Source of the DNA: Meghimatium bilineatum
Taxonomy: Eukaryota; Mollusca; Gastropoda; Stylommatophora; Philomycidae
Direction: 5' to 3'
Length of the DNA stretch: 64,000 nt
Assembly: GCA_034231615.1 (NCBI GenBank)
Contig: CM067322.1
Coordinates: 63,131,032-63,195,031 of the forward strand
Below the pieces are notes generated by a model. That model was not told the origin of the DNA and searched no databases. It saw nothing but the letters and a program-made list of their open reading frames with translations. The translations under genes were made by a program, and so were the position numbers. Positions 43,850 to 56,560 of the stretch are shown here, one piece after another (the stretch's first letter is position 1; each line of letters opens with the position of its first letter).

Positions 43850-45240
43850 CTTCTCGAACCCCAGCACTTGTGAGCTATTAGCTCTTACTTCGTATGTGCA
43901 GTAGTGAGGTTTCTCCAAGCTTTCTTTCATACACAGGAGGTTTCAGCTTAGTTCAACGCTTATTGACGGAGCCTTCTACTCATAGGGGGTATATGTCAGG
44001 AGACAAGCTGACAATTTGTCTAGGTCAACGATTACGTGTCTTTCCTCCGACGAGGCGCTTCGCAGTCAGCGAGCTGTTCCTCGTGTATGAAGACCATTCC
44101 ATACCACCATTTATGTCCGTAGGTCCCAGACCTAATTTCTTCCGTATGAGCCGTATTGGGTAATGGCGACGGTCGGATTAGACTTAGGGTTCATACACCT
44201 TCCTAAACGAGGTGCTTCTTTGCCAAATACGTCGGAGGTGTGCGATTTGATCTGTGCCTTTCTGACGCACTCGCCTCTCCACTCGAGATGGTCTTCCAAT
44301 CCCTCGCCAGGCGCGGTTGTGTATTTTGACTCTTCGTCATTGCGTATCTTACCTAAAGACTTAGGTTAAATACGAATTTTGAACGAGGGGCTTTGCAGTG
44401 GGTCCTTGTGTACTGAACCCTCTTCTCTCTGTGTGAGCCGTGTTAGGAAACAGCCGACAATCGAGTTGGGCGTGATTTCCAGTGTCGTTAGAGACTTGCG
44501 CCCTCTCTAGGTTGCCCAAATGTCAAGAGTTCGAATCTCAACACTGTTTTGGTCAGAAAATTGAACAAAGCACTCCCCGACACTTGTTTCATGCCTTTCC
44601 TATGTTCATTGTGGAGCTGTAATGAAAGCTTTTTTTCCATACCCAGGAGTGCATACTCTAGTTAGTGTATCTGCTACTTGAGTCCTGACTTCTACTTTAA
44701 ATGGGATCAATTGTGATGGGACATGTCGGCTTCTGTGTGTTCTCGAGCATGAACAGCACTTCCTCCAGTCGGTCTCGTGCTGGCCTCTTGTGGCTTCGTT
44801 GTCAGTGAATTGATTCACGGACTCACACTACGCTGTCGTCTAGCGTGTGTTGCCTTTTCCAGATTCGGTGTGTACTCATAAGATCACCGTATGTTAGGAG
44901 CATTGACGTTGGTCGTCCCTCCAATGTTTCTGCTTTTTATGCCTGCCGAGACAGAATACTCAGATGCCTTGCATCACTGTGTTCCGACAGTGGTATTGGA
45001 TGTGATAGCGTAGAAGTTTTGGAGATATTTCCTGTCTCTCTGCAGGAAACTCTGATTTCATTTGCAGCATCCACGGACACGAGCCTAAAAGTGTTAGCCA
45101 GGAATACAACAAGAGCAGCTGTATTTTTGTTTCCAGGGTGCACCACGAGGACGTACTTTTTGGATCTTGGTTATCGTCTAACCCTGGGTTCGAACGAGAG
45201 CAGTGCGAGACCCTCTGTACGCCTGGTAATCGTCTAAATA
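43850..45240 (+). mobile_element. GC-rich LINE 3'UTR block
   Basis: More GC-rich than its surroundings, with repeated CGTGTGAGCC- and CCTCTTC-type words. Its right third (44660-45240) matches 21230-21790 and 48880-49130 (AAAAGTGTTAGCCAGGAATA, TTTCCAGGGTGCACCACGAG). The 130-aa frame 44845-45237 lies in this non-coding repeat. Confidence 0.6.
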
Positions 45241-45404
45241 TAGGTATCAAACTATTCTGAGTAGGGAAGAAGAGTGCGAGGGATGAACTATTTATTAAGG
45301 CGACTGCGTGTGTGTTCTATTATATTGTCTATACTTCTAACAAAATAGCATGGATTTATAACAATATGTATGATTTGGTTATATATATTGTATATTTTAA
45401 GATC

Positions 45405-45760
45405 ATGTGTTTTCCCAGTGGCAACATATGGATGCGAGACTTGGACTTTAAACAAGACAATATCCAACAGAATAAAATAATTTGAAATGAAGTACTACAG
45501 AAAGATACTACGAATATCATGGACAGAGAAAAAGAACATTAAAGTTTTGAAACTAATGAAACTAAACGAAAGATGGCTTCTAAATACCATCATAAGAAGG
45601 AAGCTACAGTATTTTGGACACTTAAAGCGGCATGATGGTATCGAAAGGCTGATTCTAGATGGCAGTGTGCCAGGAAAGAGAAAAAGAGGCAGATCAAGAA
45701 GATGATGGTCCAGCGACTAAGACAACGTACTGGAAAGAATATGTCACTTTTATATATATA
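45405..45760 (+). mobile_element. RTE-like LINE 3' portion
   Basis: Plus strand reads VATYGCETWTLNKT, KYYRKILRISWTEKKN, KLQYFGHLKRHDGIERLIL and GKRKRGRSRR followed by a stop, the ORF2 C-terminus. Confidence 0.85.
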
Positions 45761-47150
45761 TATATATTTTCAACTGCACAATACTAATAACCGAGGGGCC
45801 TTTGTGACCTCTAATACTGTTTTGATTGTGCGTCGTGATATAACCTTCTTAGACATTGTCCACTTGTGGTTGAAAGAACCGTGCCTCCCGAAAAGGAGAG
45901 GTAAACTCATAACCTATCATTTCAATTGCATTTTTAAACTATATTTTCAAATGTAATTTCTATATATTCAGCTGTAGATTCCCTTATTGTAGCATGCAAA
46001 TATTTTGTGTTTTCATGACCAACTTTTCGAATGGCCAACCAGACCAACCACCCGTGTGACAGAAAATACTAGTAGATGACATGCCTATATATTAATTCAT
46101 TCTTCTTATGAACGCTTCATATCACTTCATCCATACAATTTTCTTTCTTGTGCATGTCTATATGCGCATACACTCTATGTTTCTGGGAAGAAGCCAGAGA
46201 TGTACTGAACAGTACTGGGGAGGGGTAGCCTAGCTACACGTTTTTCCTACTGCTGAAGTGCAGATGCGCATCATAAAGGTTCAGTGATTCAGGATGTGAC
46301 AAAATTTTCACGTAAGCATTTGATCTAGAGCAGTTTCTAAAAGTTTTCGACATCACCCCTTTGGGGGAGGTGATAGAATTCAAGGAGATCGAAGCAGCGT
46401 CAAGGAGGCAGAGGGTAAAGTGGGTTTTAGGGGAGGTAAAAAAGCTTTATTGAACACCTAACACATGAAACTATACAAACAATATTGCAAGTACTTGCTA
46501 CATTTTATGTACAATAAAACAAGAGGTGCAATTATATTGATAACTAACTGAGTGCTTGCCCAACTAGGATTATTGAAACTACTGACAAACATTTGAACTG
46601 TAGTACAATGAAAATAATAGAACATATTTATACAACAGCAAACTTTGGTTTACACAGTGAAAATTTACTTTGAAAACTTTATAAATAAATGTACTTTGTA
46701 ATATCAGTGTAACATCCAACAGGAGAAAATATTCTAGCTTATAACCTGTTTGTTATTGTTTTCCAGGAGAAAACAATATATATTGAAGTATCCTCTTTAG
46801 TTAGTAGAACAGGCTGGCTTGGACTTTTTGCAAAATCATACTGTTTTTTTATATAATTTTTATCTTCAACCATGAAACTCCGCACACGGAAGTATCGTTA
46901 ATACAATGGTGAATACTTTCAACACAGTTTCATGTCTTTCCATCTTTAAAAAAAACGATTACCATTGTGTTTAATGTGTAAACATTTTTTTTGAATGAGG
47001 CTATGAAGCTCTCGGGACTAAATGTTTCGTTAATTATAAAAGATAACTAAGTTTTCCACACAAAAACTAGGAAATAATCGTTTGTATATCGTATGTACAT
47101 ATATATAATTACTAGATAAAACAGCACATAAAATAACACTACCAAAATTT
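45761..47150. other. No gene recognised
   Basis: AT-rich. On the minus strand GTTCAATAAAGCTTTTTT at about 46440-46457 looks like a poly(A) signal, but no exon is recognised upstream of it on that strand. Confidence 0.35.
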
Positions 47151-49130
47151 CTGAGGACATGAGTTCTAAAAACTATAAACAGCTACCATCATCAGCAAGC
47201 AAGGACTACACTGATGGATCGACTTTCAAGGCCACATGATTTGCAGAATATGGCATCCATATAAGTTACCATTATTGATATGCATGTGGATTATATGATT
47301 TGTGATGAAAATTATTCAAATTATTAATCAGAGGCTGATAACATCAGAACAATCATTGAGTTAATACACCAAAAGTTTGATCTCATGAAACAAAACCATC
47401 AAACATAGTCAGTTTTGCAAACTCTATATCAGTTTTGGAATCACTTAAACATACCCTATATGAAAATCAAGATATTTTTCACATAGCAAGAGCAGCGCAT
47501 GGTCTTATCGCTGCATATCCAATCAGTGTGATCATGCAATGGAACCCTGGACATAGCGATATAGCAGGAAACGAAGTAGAGGACAGACTTGCAAAAAGAG
47601 GCGCCTCAAAACAACAAAGGCAAAGACCTTGCAGCATGGAAACACTGAAACAGATTCTCAGAAACAACACAAAAATATGTCTGAGACACTGCTCTCATCC
47701 CAATGAAACAGTGGAACATCTCCTTATTGACTGCTCTTACCTATCAACTGCCGGGAAAAAATTGCTACAGACACCGTTAACAGTCACTAACATGCTGTAT
47801 GGAACACTAAGTCAAGTTCAGAAGACCTACACTTTTTTTAAAGAATGGCATTGTGCTGACAATAGTAGAATTGCTCATCAGCATTTCTTCTTCGCTCTCA
47901 TATAACCAAAATTAATTTATCGTGTGATTTCCGCCGGGGAGCGAAAAGTACGTTGTGCTGCAAGTTCCACAGTAAAGCTGTGTTATTTGCACCTCGGTTG
48001 ACCACTCTGTGGTCTAGACGTCCGAGGTCCAGTACATCCGTTTTCGTCATGCCTTTAATTCGGGTAGTAGGCCTCCCTAGTCCGTGACAGCCTGCCTATC
48101 TGTCGCCGGACACGCGGGTGTGTAGTGACTCTTCGCCGAGACGATTGTCGTTCACGTCTATCTCGCACAAGGTGTTCCACCGTCTATGAACTTAACTCGT
48201 GTAATTGAACGTAATGTGCCTTTGTCCATCGGGTACTGAACCGTTTCTCATCCGCGAGCCTGACTCCGTATGAGGAAGAACTCAACAGAAGAGTTAACTC
48301 TGGCTCTTTCGCCTTCGTAGATGAGGTGTCGTTCGGCGATATCGTGAATCACTCACCAAAGTTCGAGTCTCACACCACGCGTTTGAGAGCAAGACTTCCT
48401 CGAGCTGAGCGACCTTGTCCCAAAGCACCTGAGCCCATTTCTCTCTGCAAATTTATTTCCGGTATAGGAAAGCTTGACAGTAGAGTTGGGCCAGGGCAGC
48501 CATCGTTATCCCTTTTGTGCCTGAGCCCATCGGGTACGGAACTCTTTCTCATAGCGAGCATGTTTCCGTTATAGGAAGGCTCGACATTAGAGTTAGGCCA
48601 GGTCTTCTTGCTTTGTCGGGCGCCCATGATTGGGTCTAGGTCTCTGCCAATAAGGAGCACAGGTAACTAGAAGCTCGTCTCGAGCTAACAGTGCTTGTAG
48701 TTTCGATTTCCTTTGAACGTTTTCAATTTCTATTTGCAGTTAGCGCTGTTCTACCCTTTCATTGTACTTAGTATGAAATGTGTTCGTCTCTCGCCATGCA
48801 TTTACCTTTTCGTGCCTTTTCATTGGCCGCCCCTCCAATGTTCGGGTTGAACTGATTAGCGTCACTGTGTGTCGATAGTCCCGCTACATGTGTTGGTGCT
48901 GGTGGTGTCGGAGATATTGTCTGTCTCTTATGCAGTCAAATATCTTTCCTTCTGCTTCCTCCACATTCTCGGACACGATCCCCAAATGGTTTGGCCAGAA
49001 TCAGCACGAGCCGCTGTATTTCTGTTTCCAGGGTGCACCGCGAGGAGGTACATTTGAGATCTTGGTTATCTGCTAACCCTGGGTCCGCCGAGAGCATTAC
49101 GTTCCGTTTTCACCCCCATCAGCATTTGAA
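47150..49130 (+). mobile_element. LINE 3' half: RNase H, ORF2 end and long GC-rich 3'UTR
   Basis: YTDGST at about 47203-47220 opens an RNase H domain. After frameshifts comes SVIMQWNPGHSDIAGNEVED, then a CLRHCSHPNETVEHLLIDCS zinc-like Cys/His motif at about 47680-47740, and a stop at 47903-47905. About 1.2 kb of GC-rich 3'UTR follows. RNase H after RT indicates the I superfamily. This copy shows that the GC-rich blocks elsewhere in the window are 3'UTRs. Confidence 0.85.
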
Positions 49131-49619
49131 TATCGATAACAACATATAGATATATATGTCGTAAACAAAGATGTGTCTACAGCCCTGATTTGGGGGTGGG
49201 CGTTGGTTAATAAAATCAACACAAAATTGTAAAATGGGAGGAGGATGGAAAGAGTATGAGAAACACTAGTCTAGGTACATAAAGAAGTCTGGCATAAGTA
49301 GTACGCAATAGGAGGCGTGAAATAAGCACGATGAATAATATAACAAGAATATAACTTGCCTACAATATCTTGTAGCAGTGCAGTGTTACAAGACTACTAT
49401 CAAATTGGTGTACGTTATTTTCTGGATCTGGTTGAGTAGAAAATGCACAATTTCCCAGAAAACATTGTATCTATTTAAGTGTGTAAGCCCATCGACCGCT
49501 GGATCAGAAACCAAACAACCAACCAAGCAATCAATTGATTAATGTGTTGATAAACCAACTATTCTTTCCATTGGAAGATACAGTAATAAACTCTACACAT
49601 ATGATGTTATCTCTATTGT
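49131..49619. other. No gene recognised
   Basis: Includes an inverted AGCGGTCC-type tail word near 49490-49540 (CGACCGCTGGATCAGAAACC). Otherwise nothing identified. Confidence 0.4.
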
Positions 49620-49735
49620 GTATTTGATGATAAAGATGATAATAAAAATGAAGCTGATGATCAAGATGGAGATGATGATAAAGATGGAGATTATAATAAA
49701 TATACAAATAATATGATAAATATTATAGTACTCCG
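49620..49735 (+). repeat. GAT/AAT-rich low-complexity tract
   Basis: Irregular GATGATAAAGATGATAATAA-type sequence, purine-rich on the plus strand. Confidence 0.7.
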
Positions 49736-49796
49736 AGTTAGTAATAGTTTTTTATTCTCGTTGCTTATGACAGGTGGCCAAGCTTTGCTTTCAGAT

Positions 49797-50075
49797 CTAG
49801 ATTAGTGCTTCAGTTGCCTTCTCTTTGATGTGGAAGTTTTTCTGCAGCTTTTGGCAAGTTCCATATATCGCTGTACTCGTTGTGACTGTAGAGTGCAATA
49901 TCACATACTGGACAGCCTTTATTCCTGAAGATTTTTCGAGATTCCGCAATCTAGTAGTATGATGTAGATAAAAGGGTGATTCCATTCTAGTTGTCGTAGT
50001 ATACTTCGTCCACACACTCAGCGCCGGATTTACACTTGAAAATGTTTTTTTTTGGGGGGGGGGAGGCCTCAAGAA
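49797..50075 (-). other. Unidentified frame, possible TE relic
   Basis: The minus strand has a 91-aa open frame. A second frame over the same DNA reads KGCPVCDIALYSHNEYSD, a Cys-x-x-Cys pattern, with stops. I cannot assign it; a decayed transposase tail is one possibility. The flanking 50035-50135 segment is the dispersed repeat shared with 26530-26710. Confidence 0.2.
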
Positions 50076-50135
50076 AGTGGGGGCCCTAAGCTATAGCTTG
50101 TTTAGCGTATAGGTAAACCCTGCACTGCACACACT

Positions 50136-51087
50136 TCATTATTAGAGAGATCATGTTGTGAAAATAAAATAATCAAATGTCTCCAGGTTAATGACCAAGA
50201 AGACAGAGTCGATGGGTTGAATGATGTCAATTCAGTTAATATCTTTTATAAAAGTAACTCCAAAAAATTTCCTTTCCTTTTTTTGTGTTTTGTGAACAGT
50301 ATATAGAATTATCTGACTTCTCGACTTCACCAACCCTCGAATAACTTTATGCCACCAATGTTGTAAATGACTTCAGGAAAACAATAATTCTACTCGATAC
50401 AACTACGTTTATTGTAGTTTACAGTGGGAGATATACGCATGAATGCACTCAAATAACTCTTTTACATTTCAAATGCAATTCCATGTGGAAATGATTCTGA
50501 CAGGACGAAGATGGGGAATTATTTACTCATGTGAAACTTTGAATAAATTATCCATAATCAGGTTTGTCAGATAGTTCAAACTGTTTAAGACCAAATTTTA
50601 AATTTGAAAATTGCAAAATTCCAACACTGTGTATAATCTACTAAACACGTAGTAAATATGGTTTAAAATTTGGCGAAATTTAACTTAAAATAAATTTATT
50701 CTGGCTTTAAAATTCAGTATTTGTTTGACTCAAATTTGCTTATTCATAATAAGCTTTCAGCTTTTACCAACAGGAGAATAGTTAAAATTTATTTTTATTT
50801 TAGAGTCCATATAGTTTCAGAAGTCCTATGAAATGATAATTTCTCTTCGTGATCAAGTGGAAGAGTAACATCACAAGATGTACAGGTTACAGTCTAGCAG
50901 AGGGCACCAGTTAAAACAAGAGACAGGGGATGATGACACTTGGTGATGATGATATTAATTCAATTAATATTCACACACGATAATTCTACACATATTTTAT
51001 AATCTAAATTTAAATAAGAAAATATATGAAAATGGATATATTTTCAAAATATGGACAAAAACATAACAATTCCCAAATAAACAAATG
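50136..51087. other. No gene recognised; one LINE tail
   Basis: 50855-50965 (CATCACAAGATGTACAGG, ending in GATGATGA) is the plus-strand 3' tail of the RTE-like LINE family seen at 10930 and 16855. The rest is AT-rich DNA without recognised repeats. A minus-strand AATAAA near 50695 could serve the exon-like segment at 51088. Confidence 0.4.
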
Positions 51088-51226
51088 TCATGGCCTTTGA
51101 TCTTTAAAAAGGGCCAATTTGGCTTCCCGGTCCATCATTAAGAATCTTTCCAGAAGATTTTCAGTTGTTGTGACCTGCCTTGAAAGATAGAATTCGTTAT
51201 ACCATTGTCCCACATAAACTGACCTT
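51088..51226 (-). CDS. Putative terminal exon of an unidentified gene
   Basis: On the minus strand a T-rich run ending TTTTTTTTTAAG at about 51227 is followed by an open segment reading VYVGQWYNEFYLSRQVTTT, then ENLLERFLMMDREAKLALFK and a TGA at 51088-51090. Composition is protein-like (amphipathic, charged), unlike the shadows around it, and no repeat family matches. About 45 residues. I do not recognise it; chance is possible. No partner exon was found. Confidence 0.25.
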
Positions 51227-51234
51227 AAAAAAAA

Positions 51235-52489
51235 AATAGGACACGAAAACAACATATCAACATGTAAGCAGCCAATGAACGTTCTAATTATCAACATTGC
51301 TTAAGTATTCGTACGTAAGTACTGGAACATAGCCAAAACTCATAATTATTAAAATCATATCAACAGTCCACCATTAGTGTCACATGTACTGACGAGGACA
51401 AATATGACACTGAAGTGACGATATATGAGAAATGTAAAAAGCTTGTTTGGAGAGCACATCAGAACATAATATATCAGAACTCTTTGTCGATTCAGCAGAT
51501 CTGCACCGATGTTAGAAAACTTGTGCTGCCAATGTCAAGATTATCTATGTAAATTTCAACAAAGTTTTCTTCTTTTGTCCGCAAGTGTAAGCAATAGTTT
51601 CAAAATTAAATAAGTCCGAATGTGGCATGGGCAAAACTCAAAGAAAATATGTTTACTATGACATTGAAATTAACAATCTACTGTCAAGTATCAAGATTCA
51701 GCAATATGAAATAAAATTTAGTACTAATTTTAAGTTTAAATTCACACAATATATTTTGAAACAATTTAATTGTTACATAAAACAGAGCATTGTTGTCAGC
51801 AACTTCTCTAGAACTTTCCCTTGTCAACAACTGTCGAACTGTTTCATACTATATCGTTCTAATTTGTTGACGTAATAAATATTGTATGATAGTCTGATGT
51901 AACATATACTTAATTTCTCTGTGGATAGTGTACTGTATGATAGTCTGATGTATCAAAAAGTTAGTGATGTATTAACATGATTGTTTTTTTAAGAACAACC
52001 ATGACTCACTGTTCATTGAATGAAATACGATGGTGGAAGTGCAGTCTACACACACAGTTTTTCCACAGTCTACTGTGAATATCTGTATATAACGTATACG
52101 TGTTACATCGAGTGATTATTTTGTCATCACAAATAATTATGAAACATGTAATTACGTTATGTATGAATTTGAATTCTTTATAATGTGAGATAAATCACGT
52201 AGTTCTTTCCTACTTCTATAAGATTAACTGGCCACAGGAACATCAAGCCCTCTTAATGCCTCATTTCACTTTTCCGTGATTGTCATTGGTCACTATGGCT
52301 ATACTTTGTGTAAATAGACAATTAAAATCAAGGGAATAAATAATCAAATTAGTCATTAAGGAGACTGGATTTCCAATTAGCCAGTACGTCTTCTAATGAA
52401 GACGGACAAACCCTGTTGCACAATTATATACTTAGAATTGTGTATGGCATGTGTCACTGAATAATAACTTTAACTTTACTTTAGACAAT
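51235..52489. other. No gene recognised
   Basis: AT-rich. It contains two similar stretches, GTATGATAGTCTGATGTA at about 51885 and 51935. No coding call. Confidence 0.4.
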
Positions 52490-52725
52490 TCTCTTTCTCT
52501 TGTGTTTTTAATAAATTCAGTTGGTGACTTCTTATGCCACAGTGACAAACCATCCAGAAAGTACTTTTTTTGTCTTCCTCTCTGTCTCTTCTCCCCTTGA
52601 TATTTCCGGTGGTTACTAAATGTTCAAGCTTTAGTTTCCTCATCACTTGCAATTAACATTTTGATTGTCTCTAATTTTTGCAATAATTTTTCGTTCTATT
52701 CCATCATCTTAGCACCACTGCTGAG
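52490..52725 (-). mobile_element. LINE ORF2 C-terminal fragment
   Basis: Third copy of the family at 15880-16325 and 41210-41475: TCAGTTGGTGACTTCTTATG, CACAGTGACAAACCATCCAG and GGTGGTTACTAAATGTTCAA. Confidence 0.65.
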
Positions 52726-54169
52726 GCACCAGAACATCGACATGATCTCAAAAAGAATGTTAATAAACACAGATTACAATATAGAATATAGAAATAGAAT
52801 AAACAATGACACTAAGAAATCTGATGAAAACCAGTAGCGTAGCGTCAATACACACCAAAACGCTCAGCTTCGCCTTCAAACAACGTAAATAGCCCACACA
52901 CACTACTATTGACTTGTTATAAACATTACAAAAAGATAAATGCAGGTTTATTCGTTATGTGACAGCTATCCGCCCTTGAGGAACACACTAAGTATCCGCC
53001 CTTGAAGATTGAAGTCTAAAGTCTTTGACGTCCATAAAAAAGGTATATGACAATATGAAAAAAAAACATCACGTAGTGTCTGGTGATGCACAAATTGGAA
53101 AACCTGTTGATCTTTAAATATGTACTGCACTGGCGTACAAACGCTTGCTTCAGACCAATCGTACGCTTAGACATAATTATGATGACGCGTTTTCTGACAA
53201 ATGCAAACTGAAAACACGTGCCTGTTGCATCTGTGCATGAGTGTGGCTCTTGACAGTACAGGTCTCTAGCTGCATTAATGGGTCCCTCATTCGGTACGTT
53301 TTTTTTTATTGCCACTATTTTCAATGGTTTATTTATATACTTGGAGTAGCCTTGACTATTTTTAGCATGCGAATCCAAGTATATTCAATAATTGACCAAC
53401 AACAAACATGGGAATATTCAAGAAAGGGAACGAATGAAGGCCTCATTAATTCAGCTAGAAGGCCTGTACTGTCAAGAGACACGACATAAGCCATAAGCTA
53501 GTATGATTGTGTGTGTGTAATTAATTGTGTTGTGTATAACTATTGAATAAGAAAAAAAAGTAAGTTTACCATGTGCAAATATTGTTAACTTTCTTTTGAT
53601 AAGTCCTATGGCTATTTTATCATATGAACAACGATCTAAGTAAAAATTGAAAAGACCAATTCTGCGTTTGTATATTAAAGAATTTCATAATACATGTAAA
53701 TGAAATCGAAATTTTCAATCGTCCTGATATAACATATTTCCTTGGATAACTGGATGCGCTGACAAACAAAAAAATGTTTTATTATGTAGGCTATGTCTGT
53801 TGTGTGGATCCAAATACTATGAATGGTGCAAGGTATGCATTTGTGATTTAGGCAATTTTATTAGGAAAGCAGTAAAACACCAGTCTTCAAAAACAACATT
53901 TATTGCACAATGATGCATTCCATACGCTGGGCAAGACACGAAAAAAGCATGCGCTATCGGAAGCTGCACGACTGCAAGCAATAAAACATAATGAGATTGT
54001 GTCTTCAAACAAACAATACTTGCAGCGACTCATTTAGACGGTAATATTTTTAAAGTTAACAGGAGCTAGCATTCCGTTGACACAGAAGTGCAAAAGTGTT
54101 TCTGGTATGACTAAAAGGGGGGGGGAGAGGGAGAGAGAGAGGGCTACCTGCCTATTAAAAAAGAGTATC
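52726..54169. other. No gene recognised
   Basis: AT-rich. A G/GA-rich tract lies at about 54117-54146. The frames 53016-53378 and 53241-53489 overlap on opposite strands, and neither shows recognisable protein features. Confidence 0.35.
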
Positions 54170-54174
54170 GCGGT

Positions 54175-54480
54175 GTCTCCACTCTAAAATGTCACGCTAC
54201 TTCACTGATGAAAACAATATCGTGCAAAGAATACATAGACACACACACAAGTTCACATGGTTCGGCCACCTTATCAGAATAAAACCAGATCGCATTCCAT
54301 CGATAGCCTTTAATAAAAGATCATTTGATAAGAGAAACTCGGGAATATCCAGACGAAGATGGATAGATGACATCAGATGAACACCAAGGCTGCACTATGG
54401 CAGCGGAATCACATTTAGCTAAAGAAAGAAGATGTCGGCTACCCATGACGCCTAGCGGAACGCATGGATAGGACATGACC
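54175..54480 (+). mobile_element. LINE ORF2 C-terminal fragment
   Basis: Plus strand reads RIHRHTHKFTWFGHLIRIKP and SGISRRRWIDDIR followed by a stop, the usual ORF2 tail. Confidence 0.75.
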
Positions 54481-55074
54481 AGACAAGACCCCCATCATCT
54501 CTGAGAACTTCTACATTAGTAGAACATATACTGTAGGTATGTTAGAAAAGATTAACTTTGACGAGATCTAAAAAAAAAATCAAGAACATGTATTGGAAAT
54601 AAACAACAGCTGTGTGAATGAGAAAATAAATATTGCTGAGCGTAAAACAAAGTGTCATGGATGTGTACTTTCTTCAGACTTGTTCATTATGTATAGAGGT
54701 AAAATATTACAATAAATTACAGAGATATTATTGGGTGGACATAAGAAATGCCTGAGAGAGGCAGATGACAGAGTTCTTATTGTCAAAAATAAAAACATAT
54801 CTACAGAAATTGATCCACATAATGGTAATATGTTGTTGTTCGTCCATCACAAGTGATACAAGTGTTCGTCCATGCCATTTGTTACATTCACTTTTGAAAT
54901 TCAATTACAGTTATGTCCTTGACTATGAATTCATAGATGGCTATATTCCGGCCGCAAATATCCTTAGACGATTCGGGCATTTGATGACAAATTTCCATGG
55001 TTTTTTTATCTACCAGTGACATTCTAGCTACTCTTCGCTGATGAGCTGATGCATTTTTCCTCTTTTCACAAGAC
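54481..55074. other. No gene recognised
   Basis: AT-rich stretch with no coding region or named repeat seen. Confidence 0.35.
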
Positions 55075-55535
55075 TCTGCGCCTATTTTATTTTATCGTAG
55101 AGCAACATGTAGCTATATTTCGTGCATCTTCTTTCCATATATCTTGGTTTACTTCAAAGGTTTTTAATAACCTCTTTAACGAGTCCTGGTAGCTTTTCTT
55201 TTGGCAACATTGAGAACGTATGTCCTTATACAACTCATTATGGAGAAACATCTTTGGTATACGATGAACAGGCATTAGTGCCACATGACCTGCACAACCC
55301 ATCTGTGTCTGTATTAGAATAGTGTCAGTGCTAGGGATACAAGATCTATCAAAGACAGTGGTATCATGAATCGTGTCTTGTCATCTGATGTTCATAGACA
55401 AGATATGAGACTAGTTATGTGAGAGTGATTGCGTTTCATCACATGTCTATACACAGTCCAAGTTTCACCAGCGTATAACGGCACAGGAAGTATCATAGCT
55501 CTGTAAACTTTCAGCATAGTATGTAGACGAATGCC
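55075..55535 (-). mobile_element. LINE ORF2 C-terminal fragment
   Basis: Minus strand reads KVYRAMILPVPLYAGETWTV, QMGCAGHVALMPVHRIPKMF and QDSLKRLLKTFEVNQDIWKE, the family also at 34075-34545. Confidence 0.8.
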
Positions 55536-55729
55536 ATTGTATCATGACACATATAGAAATATGTATTATAGCTAAGAAATCATAAGTTATTTATTAAAAT
55601 ATTGCTAAATAATCATAAGTTATTTATTAAAAATATGCACGCTTGAGGTGAGTGACTCCTTAGCAAAATCGGTCCATAAATGTAAGTATTCACAATTCTG
55701 TGCATTTAGAGCATTTAAATCTGTGGGTG

Positions 55730-56065
55730 TATTTTCTTAGACACTCAAAGTCCGCGGTAATGAAAGAGTTGATGCATTGGCTTATACTAGCACATTTACT
55801 AGGTGAATTCACTATAGAAAAGAATGGCATTACGATCTCTACATGAAGATTTTCTAAATGAAGGCACTAGACTGGAAGGAGATCTGATGTTGCCACTTAA
55901 AGAATTTGGTATTGTTCCCGGGGTTAGCAGAACAAGACGATTGAGTGGTCGTCTAAGATGTGTGTTCCCAGCAAGCTACGAGAACCATCAGCACGCATAT
56001 TCTTCATCATGTGCTTGGAGAGACCAAGTACTTATGGGTTAGCTTAGAAAGCGTCAACGTCGATT
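55730..56065 (+). mobile_element. LINE RNase H / C-terminal fragment
   Basis: Plus strand reads KVRGNERVDALAYTSTFT (RNase H motif), then in another frame LREFLNEG-like and SRTRRLSGRLRC text. The family resembles 33045-33780. Confidence 0.55.
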
Positions 56066-56269
56066 CTGAAAACTAAAATTAAAACTAAAGTATTTAGAGA
56101 CAATGATAGCAGAATATGGATAGTCTAACAGAGATACCAAATAGAAAACGACGACAGAAAGACAGTATTGGAAGAATGAAGAGCATCTTGTGTAATATGT
56201 CATGTTATTAGAAGTGAGGTAGTCAGATATTTATCGTTACAGAACAACACATGAGTTTATGTTACATGT

Positions 56270-56410
56270 CCGTTGCAAAATGTTGTCACAGCTCCGCAGG
56301 TTGTCCAGCATCTGCAGTGTCATGTTCAGAAGGTCTTCGATATCTTGTGTTCATCGTAGTTTTGGTCTGCCTTTTGTTCTATTTCCTAGGTCTTTCCCTC
56401 CATGCATAAA
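56270..56410 (-). mobile_element. LINE 3' end scrap
   Basis: Minus strand reads KGRPKLR in the style of the GRP-rich ORF2 tail, followed by CAGCATCTGCAGTGTCATG-complement text. Short and degenerate. Confidence 0.45.
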
Positions 56411-56441
56411 TATAACATTCATTATTATTATTATTACACAC

Positions 56442-56485
<44 letters not shown>

Positions 56486-56488
56486 CGC

Positions 56489-56531
<43 letters not shown>

Positions 56532-56560
56532 TGTGTGTATGTGTTTTTGTGTGTTTGAGA
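56442..56560. repeat. Compound microsatellite (AT)n-(GC)n-(GT)n
   Basis: About 19 AT dinucleotides, about five GC and about 25 GT with small interruptions. Open frames on both strands here are artefacts. Confidence 0.95.

Noticed and set aside
44845-45237. 130-aa plus-strand ORF in GC-rich DNA
   Set aside because: It lies in a multi-copy LINE 3'UTR-type repeat, and the frame is not kept in the other copies.
45761-47150. Minus-strand gene ending at the AATAAA near 46450
   Set aside because: A poly(A)-like signal alone; no coding exon could be read upstream of it.
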